Assembly: GCF_047718555.1 (NCBI RefSeq)
Contig: NZ_JBDNRK010000008.1
Coordinates: 47,894 to 111,893 of the forward strand
Direction: 5' to 3'
Source: Clostridium_I sp047718555
Lineage (GTDB): Bacteria > Bacillota > Clostridia > Clostridiales > Clostridiaceae
DNA: 64,000 nt
Both the position numbers and the translations under genes were made by a program. Positions within the stretch are counted from its first letter, which is position 1. Each line of letters opens with the position of its first letter. Positions 17,650 to 26,789 of the stretch are shown in pieces. The notes under the pieces were generated by a model. It was not told the DNA's origin. It saw only the letters and a list, made by a program, of their open reading frames with translations, and did no database searches.

Positions 17650-18180
17650 TTAATGCTGTTCAAAAGTTGTTATTATTCCAGAAAGTGTATTAATATGATT
17701 TCTATCTTCATTCAGCATAGAGTCCACTAATTTTGAACTGTCCTCGTCTAGGTCACCTTCTACAATTTTAGAAACAAGCTTTATACCCATGTCTTCTCCA
17801 TGCTGTGCCTTTTTTACATAATCTAAAGGTTTTTTTGTGCCTATATTTTTCACACTGGATATAGTTTCTACAACTCTACCTGTTACACCTACACTGGATA
17901 CAGGAACTCCTCCTAGAGTTTGGATTCTTTCAGATAATTTAATGGCATTTCTTTTGTGTTCTTTTTGTATTTTTTGAAATTCAGCTTTTGTGTTGGAATC
18001 ATCTATATTTTTTATATACTTTTCATAGGAATCAATAGCCATGTACTCACCCTTTAACACAGCATTTAGTTCTTTTATACTAACATTTTTTTCTTTTTTC
18101 TTTAAATTAGAAACATCAGGTATATGATAGAAATTATTTTTTTTATTAACAATATTTTGCTTTGTTTTACCTGTAGGCAT
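17650..18180 (-). CDS. DUF2383 ferritin-like protein
   Basis: 176 aa. After a polar N-terminus of about 45 residues, a four-helix bundle begins: ELNAVLKGEYMAIDSYEKYI (about 44-63), EFQKIQKEHKRNAIKL, HGEDMGIKLV and MLNEDRNHINTL. Each helix carries Glu/His residues spaced as in ferritin-like diiron proteins (E..Y, E..H, E, E..H). A metal or redox stress role is plausible but not shown. ATG 18180 has AAAGGAAGTG upstream; the GTG further back is part of that site. Confidence 0.72.
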   Translation of the reverse strand: MPTGKTKQNIVNKKNNFYHIPDVSNLKKKEKNVSIKELNAVLKGEYMAIDSYEKYIKNIDDSNTKAEFQKIQKEHKRNAIKLSERIQTLGGVPVSSVGVTGRVVETISSVKNIGTKKPLDYVKKAQHGEDMGIKLVSKIVEGDLDEDSSKLVDSMLNEDRNHINTLSGIITTFEQH

Positions 18181-18457
18181 ATAAAAAACACTTCCTTTCA
18201 CATTAATAATATGCTCATATAATGAATAACTTATGTTATGTAATGCTGTATAGTTCAGGAAAAATTTTCATAATTTTAATTAAATATATAAAAATAAAAA
18301 GATAAATGTTGTACAAACTAATTATAATAATCAAATTAAAGAAGTTTATTTTAATGATTTTTGTCTACTTTTTGTTATATATAATTTCAATTATTTATTA
18401 TTAGTATTTTTTAATTAAATAATAATTAATGTGATATATCTTAGGAGGAGAATAATT

Positions 18458-18871
18458 ATGGCTGCATATTCTAAAATACTTTTAATAGGTCATGAAAGCA
18501 AGGATGGATTGGAAGACATATATGTAGAAATTCTGCAAGGTGAAGGTGAGAAAAGGTGGTATGAGGCAAAATATGATGAAGAAAAAATAAAACGACTTGG
18601 AAATATAAGATCTGTAATTCCAATAGATAGAGATGATCCCAATTCAACTTTAGATGCATGTATAGCTTTTGCTCCAAAATTATTTGAAAATTGTCCCTCA
18701 TTAAATGATGTAAAAAGTGAATTGAAAGATAAAAATATGATAGATTTCTCTACTGGAAATAATGTACCGGAGTCTTGGAATAATCTTAGAGAAGAGGCAA
18801 AGAAAGAGTTAAGTAATATACACATATATGAGGCAGATATAAAAAGGCATAAAATTTTAAATAAAAATTGA
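18458..18871 (+). CDS. Hypothetical acidic protein
   Basis: 137 aa, no recognisable domain. The first third (AYSKILLIGHESKDGLEDIY) reads as a beta-rich unit, the middle has IPIDRDDPNSTLDACIAF, and the end is helical and charged. No membrane or signal segment, no Cys pairs of note. The ribosome site TTAGGAGGAG before ATG 18458 is strong and a good terminator follows, so it is a real, well-expressed gene. Confidence 0.7.
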   Translation: MAAYSKILLIGHESKDGLEDIYVEILQGEGEKRWYEAKYDEEKIKRLGNIRSVIPIDRDDPNSTLDACIAFAPKLFENCPSLNDVKSELKDKNMIDFSTGNNVPESWNNLREEAKKELSNIHIYEADIKRHKILNKN

Positions 18872-18873
18872 TA

Positions 18874-18919
18874 AAGAATAAGTGGAGATATTAGTTCATT
18901 TCCACTTATTCTTTATTTT
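18874..18919 (+). terminator. Intrinsic terminator
   Basis: Stem aagaataagtgga / tccacttattctt, then tatttta; it ends the hypothetical gene and faces the convergent ABC operon. Confidence 0.75.
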
Positions 18920-18964
18920 AAAAATATATTTCATATAGAATATATTTATTGTTTCTAAGCATTT

Positions 18965-20575
18965 TTAGTCTAAAAGCTCAACACCTTTGGTTAGGGCTAA
19001 TTTATATGTTAAAAAACTTAATATAGAATATAAAATAAGGAGTATTATAAAAGTTATAATTAAATTTAGATTTAATATAATAGAAAGAATTATTGTAAGT
19101 GCAGAGGTTAACATTAAAGCAAGCATTACAATAAAACCATTAAAATTTTGTTTTACTGCCTTTGCTTCATTATCCCAGTCAAGTTTAGGAAATTTTAAAT
19201 CCACAAATATTCCTAAAAAAGAATAAAAAATTATTCCTACCATAGATATAATAGCTAACATAATTATCATTGTAAAATTGATTTTGAATACTATAGTACC
19301 AACTATTAACATCAGAATATCGGTTATAATACTTATTATTATGCCTAAAAGTACTTTGCCTAGAATTTGTTCCCTATAGGAGATTGGTAAGTATTTCATT
19401 ATAAAAAATCCTTCACCTTCTCTGGAGATAGCCGTAGAACATATCATGTTAAAACTTGTTGCAATCAGTAAAATGCTTGTGGCTATGGATAAAAATGTAT
19501 TATTCATAGGTAAATTAAAGTTTTTAGACATGCTGCCATTGCTAAATAGTATTATTAAAAGCATTATTGGTGGAAAAATTACGCCTCCAATTATACAATT
19601 TTGTAAATAGGCAGGAGTTCTAAGTAGTAATTTTAATTCTTTTATTACATAGGACTTTAATTTAGAATTTTGTATTGAAGATTTACTGAATTCCTTATCA
19701 GATAATTTTTTACCCTTTGAACTACTTTCTGAAATTCCAATAGCACCTTTAAAATATAAGCTCTGTGCAGCTATAACAAATATAATAAGAACTATAATTG
19801 AAATTACTAAAAATATAAGTAAATTTAATAATCCAGAAATACTCGTTGAATTTAGAAGACTAAGAGCTGCTAATTTAGCAGAGGGAAAAGCTTTAGCAGC
19901 ATTATTAATGGCACCGCTGTTATCTTTAAGAGAAGTAATCATTGCACTGGGGCCACTTATTTTTCTTATATATACATTTACAAGTACTGCTAGTACTATA
20001 GCAAATATCCCAGATAAAAATTTGAATCTATCTTTGTCCTTAAATAAACCTGTAAAGGACATTATAATCATAATGATTAGTGAACAAATTACAATAGGTA
20101 TTATTGGCAATGTTAAAAATACAACTACTCCATAAATAATAAAAAGGGCATTACCTGCCTTATAGCAAAATCCTATAAGAGTGGGTACTAATGTAACAAT
20201 TTCTACAAAATATTCAAATAATATAATGACAATAAGTTTGGCACATAATATTTCATAGGGTTTTAAAGGCAGCGGAAGTAAAGTATCTATATCTTTGCTG
20301 AAGTAAAATATACTCATGATGTAAAAAAAACCGAATACTAGCATTACAATGCAGGAAAAAGCTAGAGTAGAAGTTAACAGCATACCTTGAAGATTAAGCT
20401 TTGCAAGAGTATCATAGGATGAAATTGTAGAAGCCGCAAATCCCAAAGCTAGGGGAAGAAAACATAATATTAGTAGTATTATCATTCCGAACTTTCTTTT
20501 CTTATTGAATCCAGATTCAAAGGGATTATCATTATTTTTTATTAGAATTTTAGTTAAAATAAATAATTTACTCAT
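18965..20575 (-). CDS. ABC-2-type exporter permease
   Basis: 536 aa with about twelve hydrophobic segments, typical of large clostridial ABC-exporter membrane subunits. A cytoplasmic loop near 285-315 (SSKGKKLSDKEFSKSSIQNS) precedes the repeated six-helix half. It overlaps its ATPase gene by 8 bases, so both are translationally coupled. The substrate is unknown; related pairs have been linked to antimicrobial or membrane-stress export, but nothing here proves that. Confidence 0.85.
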   Translation of the reverse strand: MSKLFILTKILIKNNDNPFESGFNKKRKFGMIILLILCFLPLALGFAASTISSYDTLAKLNLQGMLLTSTLAFSCIVMLVFGFFYIMSIFYFSKDIDTLLPLPLKPYEILCAKLIVIILFEYFVEIVTLVPTLIGFCYKAGNALFIIYGVVVFLTLPIIPIVICSLIIMIIMSFTGLFKDKDRFKFLSGIFAIVLAVLVNVYIRKISGPSAMITSLKDNSGAINNAAKAFPSAKLAALSLLNSTSISGLLNLLIFLVISIIVLIIFVIAAQSLYFKGAIGISESSSKGKKLSDKEFSKSSIQNSKLKSYVIKELKLLLRTPAYLQNCIIGGVIFPPIMLLIILFSNGSMSKNFNLPMNNTFLSIATSILLIATSFNMICSTAISREGEGFFIMKYLPISYREQILGKVLLGIIISIITDILMLIVGTIVFKINFTMIIMLAIISMVGIIFYSFLGIFVDLKFPKLDWDNEAKAVKQNFNGFIVMLALMLTSALTIILSIILNLNLIITFIILLILYSILSFLTYKLALTKGVELLD

Positions 20576-21293
20576 GTTCAGTCATCTCCAAAAACATTTT
20601 CTCTAAGGATTCGTTAGATTTAAAATGCTCTCTCATTTCATTTAAGGTTCCACAAAATAATAATTTCCCTTTATTTATTATTCCAACTCTATCGCATAGC
20701 TTTTCAGCTACTTCTAGTACATGAGTTGAGAAAAATACGGTTTTACCACTATCAGCATGTTCTCTCATCATCTGCTTTAGGGTAAAGGATGATTTTGGAT
20801 CTAGGCCGGTCATTGGTTCATCAAGAATCCAGGTAGAAGGACTATGTACAAGTACGCCCATTATTACTATTTTTTGTCTCATACCATGAGAATAACTCTG
20901 TATTTTATCTCCAAGGGCTGTGGTCATCTCAAATCTTTCACTTAAACTTTGGATTCTTTCTTTTCTCAATTCATTGCTTACATCATACATGTCTGCCATA
21001 AAATTTAAATATTCTATGCCCTTAAGTCTCAAAAATATATCAGGACTATCTGGAACATATCCAAATTGTTTTTTTGCTTCAAGAGGTTTTTCAGTTATGT
21101 CTATACCATTTATACCAATATATCCAGAATCTTTTTTTAGAATTCCTGTAAGCATTTTTATAGTTGTAGTTTTTCCAGCACCGTTATGGCCTAAAAATCC
21201 AAAAATTTCTCCATCATTGATAGTTAGATTTAAACTATCTACGGCTTTGTTTGTTTTGTTGTAGCTTTTACTAACATCTAGAATTTCTATCAT
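20568..21293 (-). CDS. ABC transporter ATP-binding protein
   Basis: 241 aa ATPase driving the permease encoded next. Walker A GHNGAGKTTT (about 37-46), Q-loop near KQFGYVPDSP, signature motif SHGMRQKIVIMG (about 134-145; Ser-His-Gly-Met instead of SGGQ), Walker B TWILDEPMTGLDP and switch His in STHVLEVAEK. ATG 21293 is chosen since GGGGAGG lies 6-12 bases upstream; the ORF extends further back without a ribosome site. First gene of the pair. Confidence 0.93.
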   Translation of the reverse strand: MIEILDVSKSYNKTNKAVDSLNLTINDGEIFGFLGHNGAGKTTTIKMLTGILKKDSGYIGINGIDITEKPLEAKKQFGYVPDSPDIFLRLKGIEYLNFMADMYDVSNELRKERIQSLSERFEMTTALGDKIQSYSHGMRQKIVIMGVLVHSPSTWILDEPMTGLDPKSSFTLKQMMREHADSGKTVFFSTHVLEVAEKLCDRVGIINKGKLLFCGTLNEMREHFKSNESLEKMFLEMTEHE

Positions 21294-21377
21294 TGTGACA
21301 AGCCTCCCCATTTTTAATTTTAGTATATTTTAAGTCATACATATAAGATATTATAAATTTTTATTCAGGTCAAATAT

Positions 21378-21501
21378 TTATCCGATAACTAGTCGCTGTA
21401 ATACTCCAACTTTTACAAGGTGAAGATAACAGCGACACGTTCCTGGATAATTCATCTAAACTCAGTGGGAGTACAAATTCCCACTGAGTAAGATTCATTG
21501 A
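21378..21501. repeat. Hairpin-rich dispersed repeat (attcatctaaa subfamily), well preserved
   Basis: Starts tatccgataactagtcgctg. Stems are cgctgtaatact with agataacagcg, then actcagtggga / tcccactgagt, ending agattcattga. The 3' hairpin plus TTCATTGA end is the layout expected for the right end of an IS200/IS605-type element. It directly precedes the truncated DedA gene, so its insertion may have removed that gene's 5' half. Confidence 0.65.
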
Positions 21502-21529
21502 TATTAATAGCAAAAACTAGATAATTAAA

Positions 21530-21826
21530 AAGAATGAAGCATATGGCAGTAAGCTTTTAATTTTTTCTTATTTTATACCGGGTGTACGGCACGTAACGGG
21601 ATATTTTGCAGGTATTACTAAAATATCCTTTAAAAAGTTTGCTATTAATGCATATATAGGTGGAATTTTATGGAGTTTTACATTTATAACACTTGGAAAA
21701 ACCTTAGGCAGCGGATGGAATAGATTTCATTTCTATATAAGAAGATATTTTATTTTAATAGCTATAGTTTTAGTAATTATAATATTGATAATCTTTATTT
21801 ATAAGCATTACAAAAAGAATTCATGA
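21530..21826 (+). pseudogene. DedA-family membrane protein, 5'-truncated
   Basis: Open frame without a start or ribosome site. It encodes the C-terminal half of a DedA (SNARE-associated/VTT) protein: YGSKLLIFSYFIPGVRHVTG contains the family motif F-x-P-G-x-R, followed by FAGITKISFKKFAINAYIGG and a final hydrophobic helix, then TGA. Full family members have about 200 aa; only about 98 codons remain. The upstream half is replaced by the repeat ending at 21501. Confidence 0.75.
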
Positions 21827-21904
21827 TATTTTTGTTTTTGGATAATAATTGGTATAATATTCACTCCTATTGGAAACTATATAGTTGAGAAAGGGGTGCT
21901 ACAT

Positions 21905-22009
21905 ATGTCTAAAAGAGGCAATTCTGATAAAAAGAACGATAAAAACATTCTAGAGTCTGAAAGTGACTACGAAAAAAATAGACAGGAAAAAACTAAGAAA
22001 CATAAATAG
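21905..22009 (+). CDS. Small, highly charged protein (34 aa)
   Basis: ATG at 21905 with GAAAGGGGTG about 7 bases before it. The peptide begins MSKRGNSDKKNDKN and ends in a lysine-rich tail; nearly half its residues are charged, no hydrophobic core. It resembles the short basic small proteins common in spore formers, but no family can be assigned. A terminator lies about 50 bases downstream. Confidence 0.5.
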   Translation: MSKRGNSDKKNDKNILESESDYEKNRQEKTKKHK

Positions 22010-22056
22010 AACGTATAAAAATAAGTAATATTTATTAATGTAAATTAAAGAAAAAT

Positions 22057-22100
22057 GGGCTGTCTCACAATGCATATTATGCATAGCGAGACAGCTTCTT
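22057..22100 (+). terminator. Intrinsic terminator
   Basis: Stem gctgtctc / gagacagc with an inner tgcatattatgca palindrome, then ttctt. It ends the small-protein transcript. A second imperfect stem at 22148-22205 (gaggccgttctc with gagacagtcc) lies after pyruvate kinase on the other strand. Confidence 0.65.
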
Positions 22101-22213
22101 AACTATTCTACTATTAAGAATAATTATTAAAATCTGATTTTTATTAAACAAATGAGGCCGTTCTCAAATTAAATGAATATTTATTCCTTTGGAGACAGTC
22201 CATTTTTGTTATT

Positions 22214-23632
22214 TTAAATTTGCTGGATTTTCATCATATTTGTTGTACCTGTAGTACCGGCAGGTATTCCAGCAGCAATTATAACCAAATCACCTTTTTT
22301 TATATAATTAGCCTCTAGAGATTTCTTTACAGCATCTTCAATTAATTCATCTGTAGAAATTAATTTGTTGGATACTATTGCCTTAACCCCAAAATTTAAG
22401 GAAAGAGCTCTGGCAACTTTTTCACTTGGTGTAACTGCAACGATTGGACATTCAGGTCTATATTTGGATACCATTCTAGCGGTATGGCCAGTTTGAGTTG
22501 AGGTTATGATTGCAGCAACTTTAAGTTCTTGGGCAGTAGTACAGGTAGCTAGGCTTATAGCATTTGATACATTGCTTATACTACTTTCTCTTCTCTTATT
22601 TAAGGCATCAGAGTAATCTATATTTGCTTCAGCTTCCTTAGCTATGTTAGACATAGTAGCAGCGGCCTCTAGTGGATAATCGCCACTTGCACTTTCACCA
22701 CTTAACATTATGGCATCTGTTCCATCAAATATGGCATTTGCTATATCTGATGCCTCAGCTCTGGTTGGTCTTGGATTTCTTATCATTGAATCCAGCATTT
22801 GAGTTGCGGTTATAACAGGCTTACCAGCTTTATTACATTTTTGTATTATCATTTTTTGTATAATAGGTACTCTTTGAAGTAGAATTTCAACACCCATATC
22901 TCCCCTTGCAATCATAATTCCATCAGCAGCTTTAATTATTTCATCAATGTTATCTACTCCTTCCTGGGTTTCGATTTTAGGTATTATTTGAATTTTTTCT
23001 CCACCATTTTCATTAAGTATTCTTCTCACATCTAATACATCTTCAGCCTTTCTTATGAAAGAAGCAGCTACTATATCTACTTCCTGTTCACAACCAAATA
23101 TTAGGTCGGCTTTATCCTTTTCAGTAACAGCAGGAAGACCTATGGACACATTGGGCACATTTATACCCTTGTGGCTTCCAATGTAGCCTGTATTAAGGGC
23201 TGTACAGTGAATTTCTTTACCTTCAACAGAATCTATTTTTAATTCTAATAGTCCATCGTCTACAAGTAACATTCCACCTGTTTTCACATCTTTATATAGT
23301 TGCTCATAGGAAACAGAGCATCTTTCCTTATTTCCAAGAAGTTCTTCACCGCATATAAACACGAATTTATTACCTTTTTCTATTAACACTCTATCATTTT
23401 CAAAATTATGGGTTCGTATTTTAGGGCCTTTAATATCCAGCATGATGGCAACTGGTTTATTGAGCTTCTCTCTAAGCTTTTTAATAATATCCATCTTTTC
23501 TTTATGACTTTCATGAGTGCCATGAGAAAAGTTAAGCCTTGTTACATTCATACCAATATTTATAAGTTTTTCTAGAGTTTCTTCTGTATCACTGGCTGGA
23601 CCAATAGTAAAAATCATCTTTGTTTTTTGCAT
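22214..23632 (-). CDS. pyk: Pyruvate kinase
   Basis: Last step of glycolysis, phosphoenolpyruvate plus ADP to pyruvate plus ATP. 472 aa, the short form without the C-terminal PEP-utilising extension of bacilli. Motifs: MNVTRLNFSHGTHESH (about 28-43), MLDIKGPKIRT (about 65), the catalytic IIPKIETQEGVDNIDEII with Lys-Ile-Glu-Thr (about 215-232), GIMIARGDMGVE and ATQMLDSMIRNPRPTRAE. All catalytic residues are present. GGAGATTTT before the ATG. Monocistronic. Confidence 0.96.
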   Translation of the reverse strand: MQKTKMIFTIGPASDTEETLEKLINIGMNVTRLNFSHGTHESHKEKMDIIKKLREKLNKPVAIMLDIKGPKIRTHNFENDRVLIEKGNKFVFICGEELLGNKERCSVSYEQLYKDVKTGGMLLVDDGLLELKIDSVEGKEIHCTALNTGYIGSHKGINVPNVSIGLPAVTEKDKADLIFGCEQEVDIVAASFIRKAEDVLDVRRILNENGGEKIQIIPKIETQEGVDNIDEIIKAADGIMIARGDMGVEILLQRVPIIQKMIIQKCNKAGKPVITATQMLDSMIRNPRPTRAEASDIANAIFDGTDAIMLSGESASGDYPLEAAATMSNIAKEAEANIDYSDALNKRRESSISNVSNAISLATCTTAQELKVAAIITSTQTGHTARMVSKYRPECPIVAVTPSEKVARALSLNFGVKAIVSNKLISTDELIEDAVKKSLEANYIKKGDLVIIAAGIPAGTTGTTNMMKIQQI

Positions 23633-23922
23633 AATAAAATCTCCTTGTCAATATATAATTTTGAATAAAAATATTTTATGGTATACTATTGATATCAGTT
23701 AAGCTTATTATTAGTATATTTATAGCTTAATGAATTTATAAGTATAAAGTTACATTATAGCTTTTACAAATAGGATGATTTTGAAACATATTAAGGCATG
23801 GTAAATAATATGTGCACTATTTTTTTGCTTGCTGTTTGTTTTCACATGTCGTATTGAATAAATTATAAAATAGATTTATAAAAAATTTATTTATATAATA
23901 ATATTTTTAGGAGGTGTGTTTT

Positions 23923-24339
23923 TTGTTTATTAATGATACAATACTTAAAGTCAGGTATGCTGAAACAGATAAAATGGGAATTGTACATAATTCCAGATAT
24001 TATATATGGTTTGAAGTAGCAAGAGATGAGTATATAGAAAAATTAAATATTACATACAAAGAACTTGAGGATATGGGAATAATGATGCCTTTAGTTGAAA
24101 CTCATTGTAAATACCTAGAAGGGGCAAAATATGGTGATGAGATTTTAATAAAGACCTCTGTTATTGAAATAAGTGGGGTAAAGGTAGTTTTTAATTATGA
24201 TGTGTTTAGAAATAATGATAAAAAGCTTTTGGCAAAGGGAGGAACTACCCAAGCCTTTGTAAATAGCAATGAATTTAAAATAGTTAATATTAAAAAGAAA
24301 TATCCAGAGGTATGGAAGCTATTTGAAAAGTTAATGTAA
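23923..24339 (+). CDS. Acyl-CoA thioesterase, YbgC/4HBT family
   Basis: 138 aa hotdog-fold thioesterase. VRYAETDKMGIVHNSRYYIW (about 10-29) carries the catalytic Asp and the HNxxY motif of the 4-hydroxybenzoyl-CoA type. The rest (FEVARDEYIEKLNITYKEL, EISGVKVVFNYDVFR) is typical. TTG 23923 is preferred: AGGAGGTG ends 7 bases before it, and the GTG at 23914 overlaps that site. The acyl substrate is unknown. Confidence 0.87.
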   Translation: MFINDTILKVRYAETDKMGIVHNSRYYIWFEVARDEYIEKLNITYKELEDMGIMMPLVETHCKYLEGAKYGDEILIKTSVIEISGVKVVFNYDVFRNNDKKLLAKGGTTQAFVNSNEFKIVNIKKKYPEVWKLFEKLM

Positions 24340-24471
24340 ATATTCAATTTGTATTAATTGATAGTTAAGAATTGAGAGATGCAAATAAGAATTCAAAAAA
24401 TGAGAACATTGGACTAACAATAGTTGTTACATATAATAAATTAAGATTTTATGAAGTAAAAGAGGGATAAA

Positions 24472-25146
24472 ATGAAAAAAGCAGTTGTTCTATTATCAGG
24501 TGGTTTAGATTCGACCACAGCTTTATATTTGGCAAAATCACAGGGCTTTGAAGTTTATGCTATTTCTTTTAATTATGGGCAGAGACATAAAAAGGAAATA
24601 GAGTCTGCAAAAAAGGTTGCAGAAAAGGCAGATATAAAAGAACATATTATTGTGGATACAAATATGAATGCATGGGGAGGTTCAGCACTTACTGATTCTC
24701 ATATACAAGTTCCAGAGGGAGATGAGAATAGGCAAGATATTCCTGTTACTTATGTACCAGCAAGAAATATGATATTTTTATCCTATGCAGCTTCCTATGC
24801 TGAAGCTGTGGGAGCACAGGATATATTTATAGGAGTAAGCCAGGTAGATTATTCCGGATATGTAGATTGCAGAAAAGAATTTATAGATGCTATGGAAAAT
24901 GCAATAAATAAAGGCACAGTATGTGCAGTTGAAGATAATAAGCCTATAAAAATACATGCTCCATTTATGAATATGACAAAAGCTGAAGAAATAAAGCTGG
25001 GAATGGAATTAGGGGTAGATTACTCTTTGACTTGGACCTGCTATAATGGTTATGAAAATGCCTGTGGACATTGTGATAGCTGTTTACTAAGACTTAAGGC
25101 TTTTGAAGAAGCGGGATATGAAGATCCAGTGAAATATATGGATTAA
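24472..25146 (+). CDS. queC: 7-cyano-7-deazaguanine synthase
   Basis: Makes preQ0 from carboxydeazaguanine, ammonia and ATP in queuosine biosynthesis. 224 aa. The ATP-pyrophosphatase loop is LLSGGLDSTTA at the N-terminus. The zinc site is C-x8-C-x2-C-x2-C in TCYNGYENACGHCDSC (about 186-201). The other queuosine genes are not adjacent and no preQ1 riboswitch is visible in the 130-base leader. GAGGG lies before the ATG; a strong terminator follows. Confidence 0.95.
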   Translation: MKKAVVLLSGGLDSTTALYLAKSQGFEVYAISFNYGQRHKKEIESAKKVAEKADIKEHIIVDTNMNAWGGSALTDSHIQVPEGDENRQDIPVTYVPARNMIFLSYAASYAEAVGAQDIFIGVSQVDYSGYVDCRKEFIDAMENAINKGTVCAVEDNKPIKIHAPFMNMTKAEEIKLGMELGVDYSLTWTCYNGYENACGHCDSCLLRLKAFEEAGYEDPVKYMD

Positions 25147-25190
25147 AACTGGAAAAATTACACTCCTGGGGTGTAATTTTTCCAGTTTTT
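25146..25190. terminator. Strong bidirectional terminator
   Basis: Long stem aaaactggaaaaattacac / gtgtaatttttccagtttt with a tcctgggg loop, between queC and the convergent VOC gene. Confidence 0.9.
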
Positions 25191-25204
25191 AGTTTCTGGC
25201 TTTT

Positions 25205-25591
25205 TTATTTTTCATAAATCTCTATAGGCAGATCATCAGGATCACTGAAGAAAGTAAATTTTTTATTAGTAAATTCATCTATTCTTATGGGTTCTGCTAC
25301 TATTAGATTATCTTTTAAATATTGAACTGTATCGTCTATGTTATCTACCTCAAAAGAAATATGTCTTAAACCGCAGGCTTCAGGATAGCTTGGTCTTTTG
25401 GGCGCATTGGGAAAAGAAAATAATTCAAGTTGATCAAAGTTTCCAACTCTTAAATCTAGTTTATAGGAATCTCTTTCTTTCCTATAGGCTTCATGGATTA
25501 TGGTAAAACCAAGAATTTCTGTGTAAAATTTTTTAGATTTATTATAGTCAGAGCATATTATTGCTACATGATTTATTCTATTGAATTTCAT
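25205..25591 (-). CDS. VOC-family protein (YaeR/glyoxalase-like)
   Basis: 128 aa. NHVAIICSDYNKSKKFYTEI (about 7-26) is the first glyoxalase half with metal-ligand His; E in LELFSFP (about 56), H in GLRHISFEV (about 77) and E in LPIEIYEK (end) complete the 2-His/2-Glu pattern. The YaeR-like group is common in Firmicutes and lacks an assigned substrate. GGATACT lies before the ATG. Monocistronic. Confidence 0.85.
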   Translation of the reverse strand: MKFNRINHVAIICSDYNKSKKFYTEILGFTIIHEAYRKERDSYKLDLRVGNFDQLELFSFPNAPKRPSYPEACGLRHISFEVDNIDDTVQYLKDNLIVAEPIRIDEFTNKKFTFFSDPDDLPIEIYEK

Positions 25592-25835
25592 AATAAGTAT
25601 CCTTTCCTATTATATTTGTATATTTAAGATTATAGTTTATATTTGCAATTATAACACATATTGCTAATATTTTTTATGATGCTATTTTTTATTTAAAAAG
25701 CTCTAATATTCCAGCTGTTACAGCATAATTTATACTTGAGTACATATCTTATAAAATATTTATTAATGGTATAGTATCATAATAGTCACTATTTTAGAGA
25801 ATAATATCATAGAGTATAGTAACTGTATACTGCAT

Positions 25836-26079
25836 AAACAGAGTTCTTTGTTTCAGGTGGAGTTTTTTTCTCCATCTGAAACTTACTAACAGAGTTCTTA
25901 GTATCGGTATTTTCGATACTTAGAAATCGTTGTCCTTTAGGGTAAATCGTTATCCAGGGACGTAGCATCCGTTATCTCCCACTTTGATAGAAAAGCAGAG
26001 AACCAAAATCTTGGATTTTGTGTGAATCGCTTTCGCTGTGTGCGATGGGAGTATTATGGATGCTAGTCATCGGATAAAA
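25836..26079. repeat. Hairpin-rich dispersed repeat, full-length copy (244 bp)
   Basis: Near-identical partner of 15211-15453, same orientation, differing by scattered substitutions, several of which keep the stems paired (for example gtgtgaatcgctttcgctgt against gtgcgaatcactttcacaga). It lies between nothing recognisable on the left (25592-25835 is AT-rich without features) and the HAD gene on the right, 19 bases before that gene's ribosome site. Confidence 0.7.
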
Positions 26080-26114
26080 TAATAGTTTTTTAGATGTAAA
26101 GAGGTGTGAATATA

Positions 26115-26612
26115 TTGAATAAAGCTTTATTTTTAGACAGAGACGGAGTTATAAATGAAAACGAAAAACCTATAAATAAACCTGAAGATTTTAAATTATA
26201 TAAAGGAGTGAAAGAAGCTTTAAGCAAGGCACAGAAAAATGAATTTGAAATATTTGTAGTGACAAATCAGGGAGGAATTGAGATTGGACATATTACTGTT
26301 GAACAACTTAATAGAATTCACGAGAAAATGATTGAAATGTTAAAACCTTATTGTAATATTAGAGAGATAAAATTTTGCCCAGACTACCATTTAGATAGTG
26401 GGTGTAGAAAGCCATCACCTAAAATGATATTGGAATTAGCAGAAAGATATAACATTAATCTTAAAGAAAGTTATATGATAGGTGACAGAGATACAGATAT
26501 AGAAGCTGGAAAGAGAGCTGGCTGTAAAACTGGAAAGATAGGTAGATTTAATAGTGATGCCGATGTTAATGGGAAAAGTTTATATGATATAGTTAATAAT
26601 ATAATCAATTAG
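26115..26612 (+). CDS. HAD-IIIA phosphatase, GmhB-like
   Basis: 165 aa. LFLDRDGVINENE (motif I, both Asp present), VVTNQGGIEIG (motif II), CRKPSPKM (motif III Lys) and MIGDRDTDIEAGKRAGC (motif IV). This is the histidinol-phosphatase/heptose-bisphosphate phosphatase group. The zinc loop of GmhB is only partly kept (CPDYH ... GCRKP), so heptose bisphosphate may not be the substrate. TTG 26115 with GAGGTG 8 bases upstream; the GTG at 26106 overlaps that site. Confidence 0.85.
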   Translation: MNKALFLDRDGVINENEKPINKPEDFKLYKGVKEALSKAQKNEFEIFVVTNQGGIEIGHITVEQLNRIHEKMIEMLKPYCNIREIKFCPDYHLDSGCRKPSPKMILELAERYNINLKESYMIGDRDTDIEAGKRAGCKTGKIGRFNSDADVNGKSLYDIVNNIIN

Positions 26613-26751
26613 TATAAATGGATAAAATTTATATATAATTTTCACAACAATTATACTAATATTTAACGAATTAGACTATTAAAGCATTACATTTACTTGT
26701 GAATATTATCATGAAATATATTAAAATTACAATTTAACAAAATAAAACTAA

Positions 26752-26783
26752 GTAGAAGAAGTTTTTTAGTGAGACTTCTTCTG
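26752..26783 (-). terminator. Intrinsic terminator of the TerC gene
   Basis: Inverted repeat agaagaag / cttcttct with a ttttttagtgaga loop, 7 bases after the TerC stop on the minus strand. Confidence 0.55.
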
Positions 26784-26789
26784 TTAAAT

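Noticed and set aside
24340..24471. preQ1 riboswitch before queC
   Set aside because: No aptamer hairpin plus A-rich tail of the known types could be seen in the leader.
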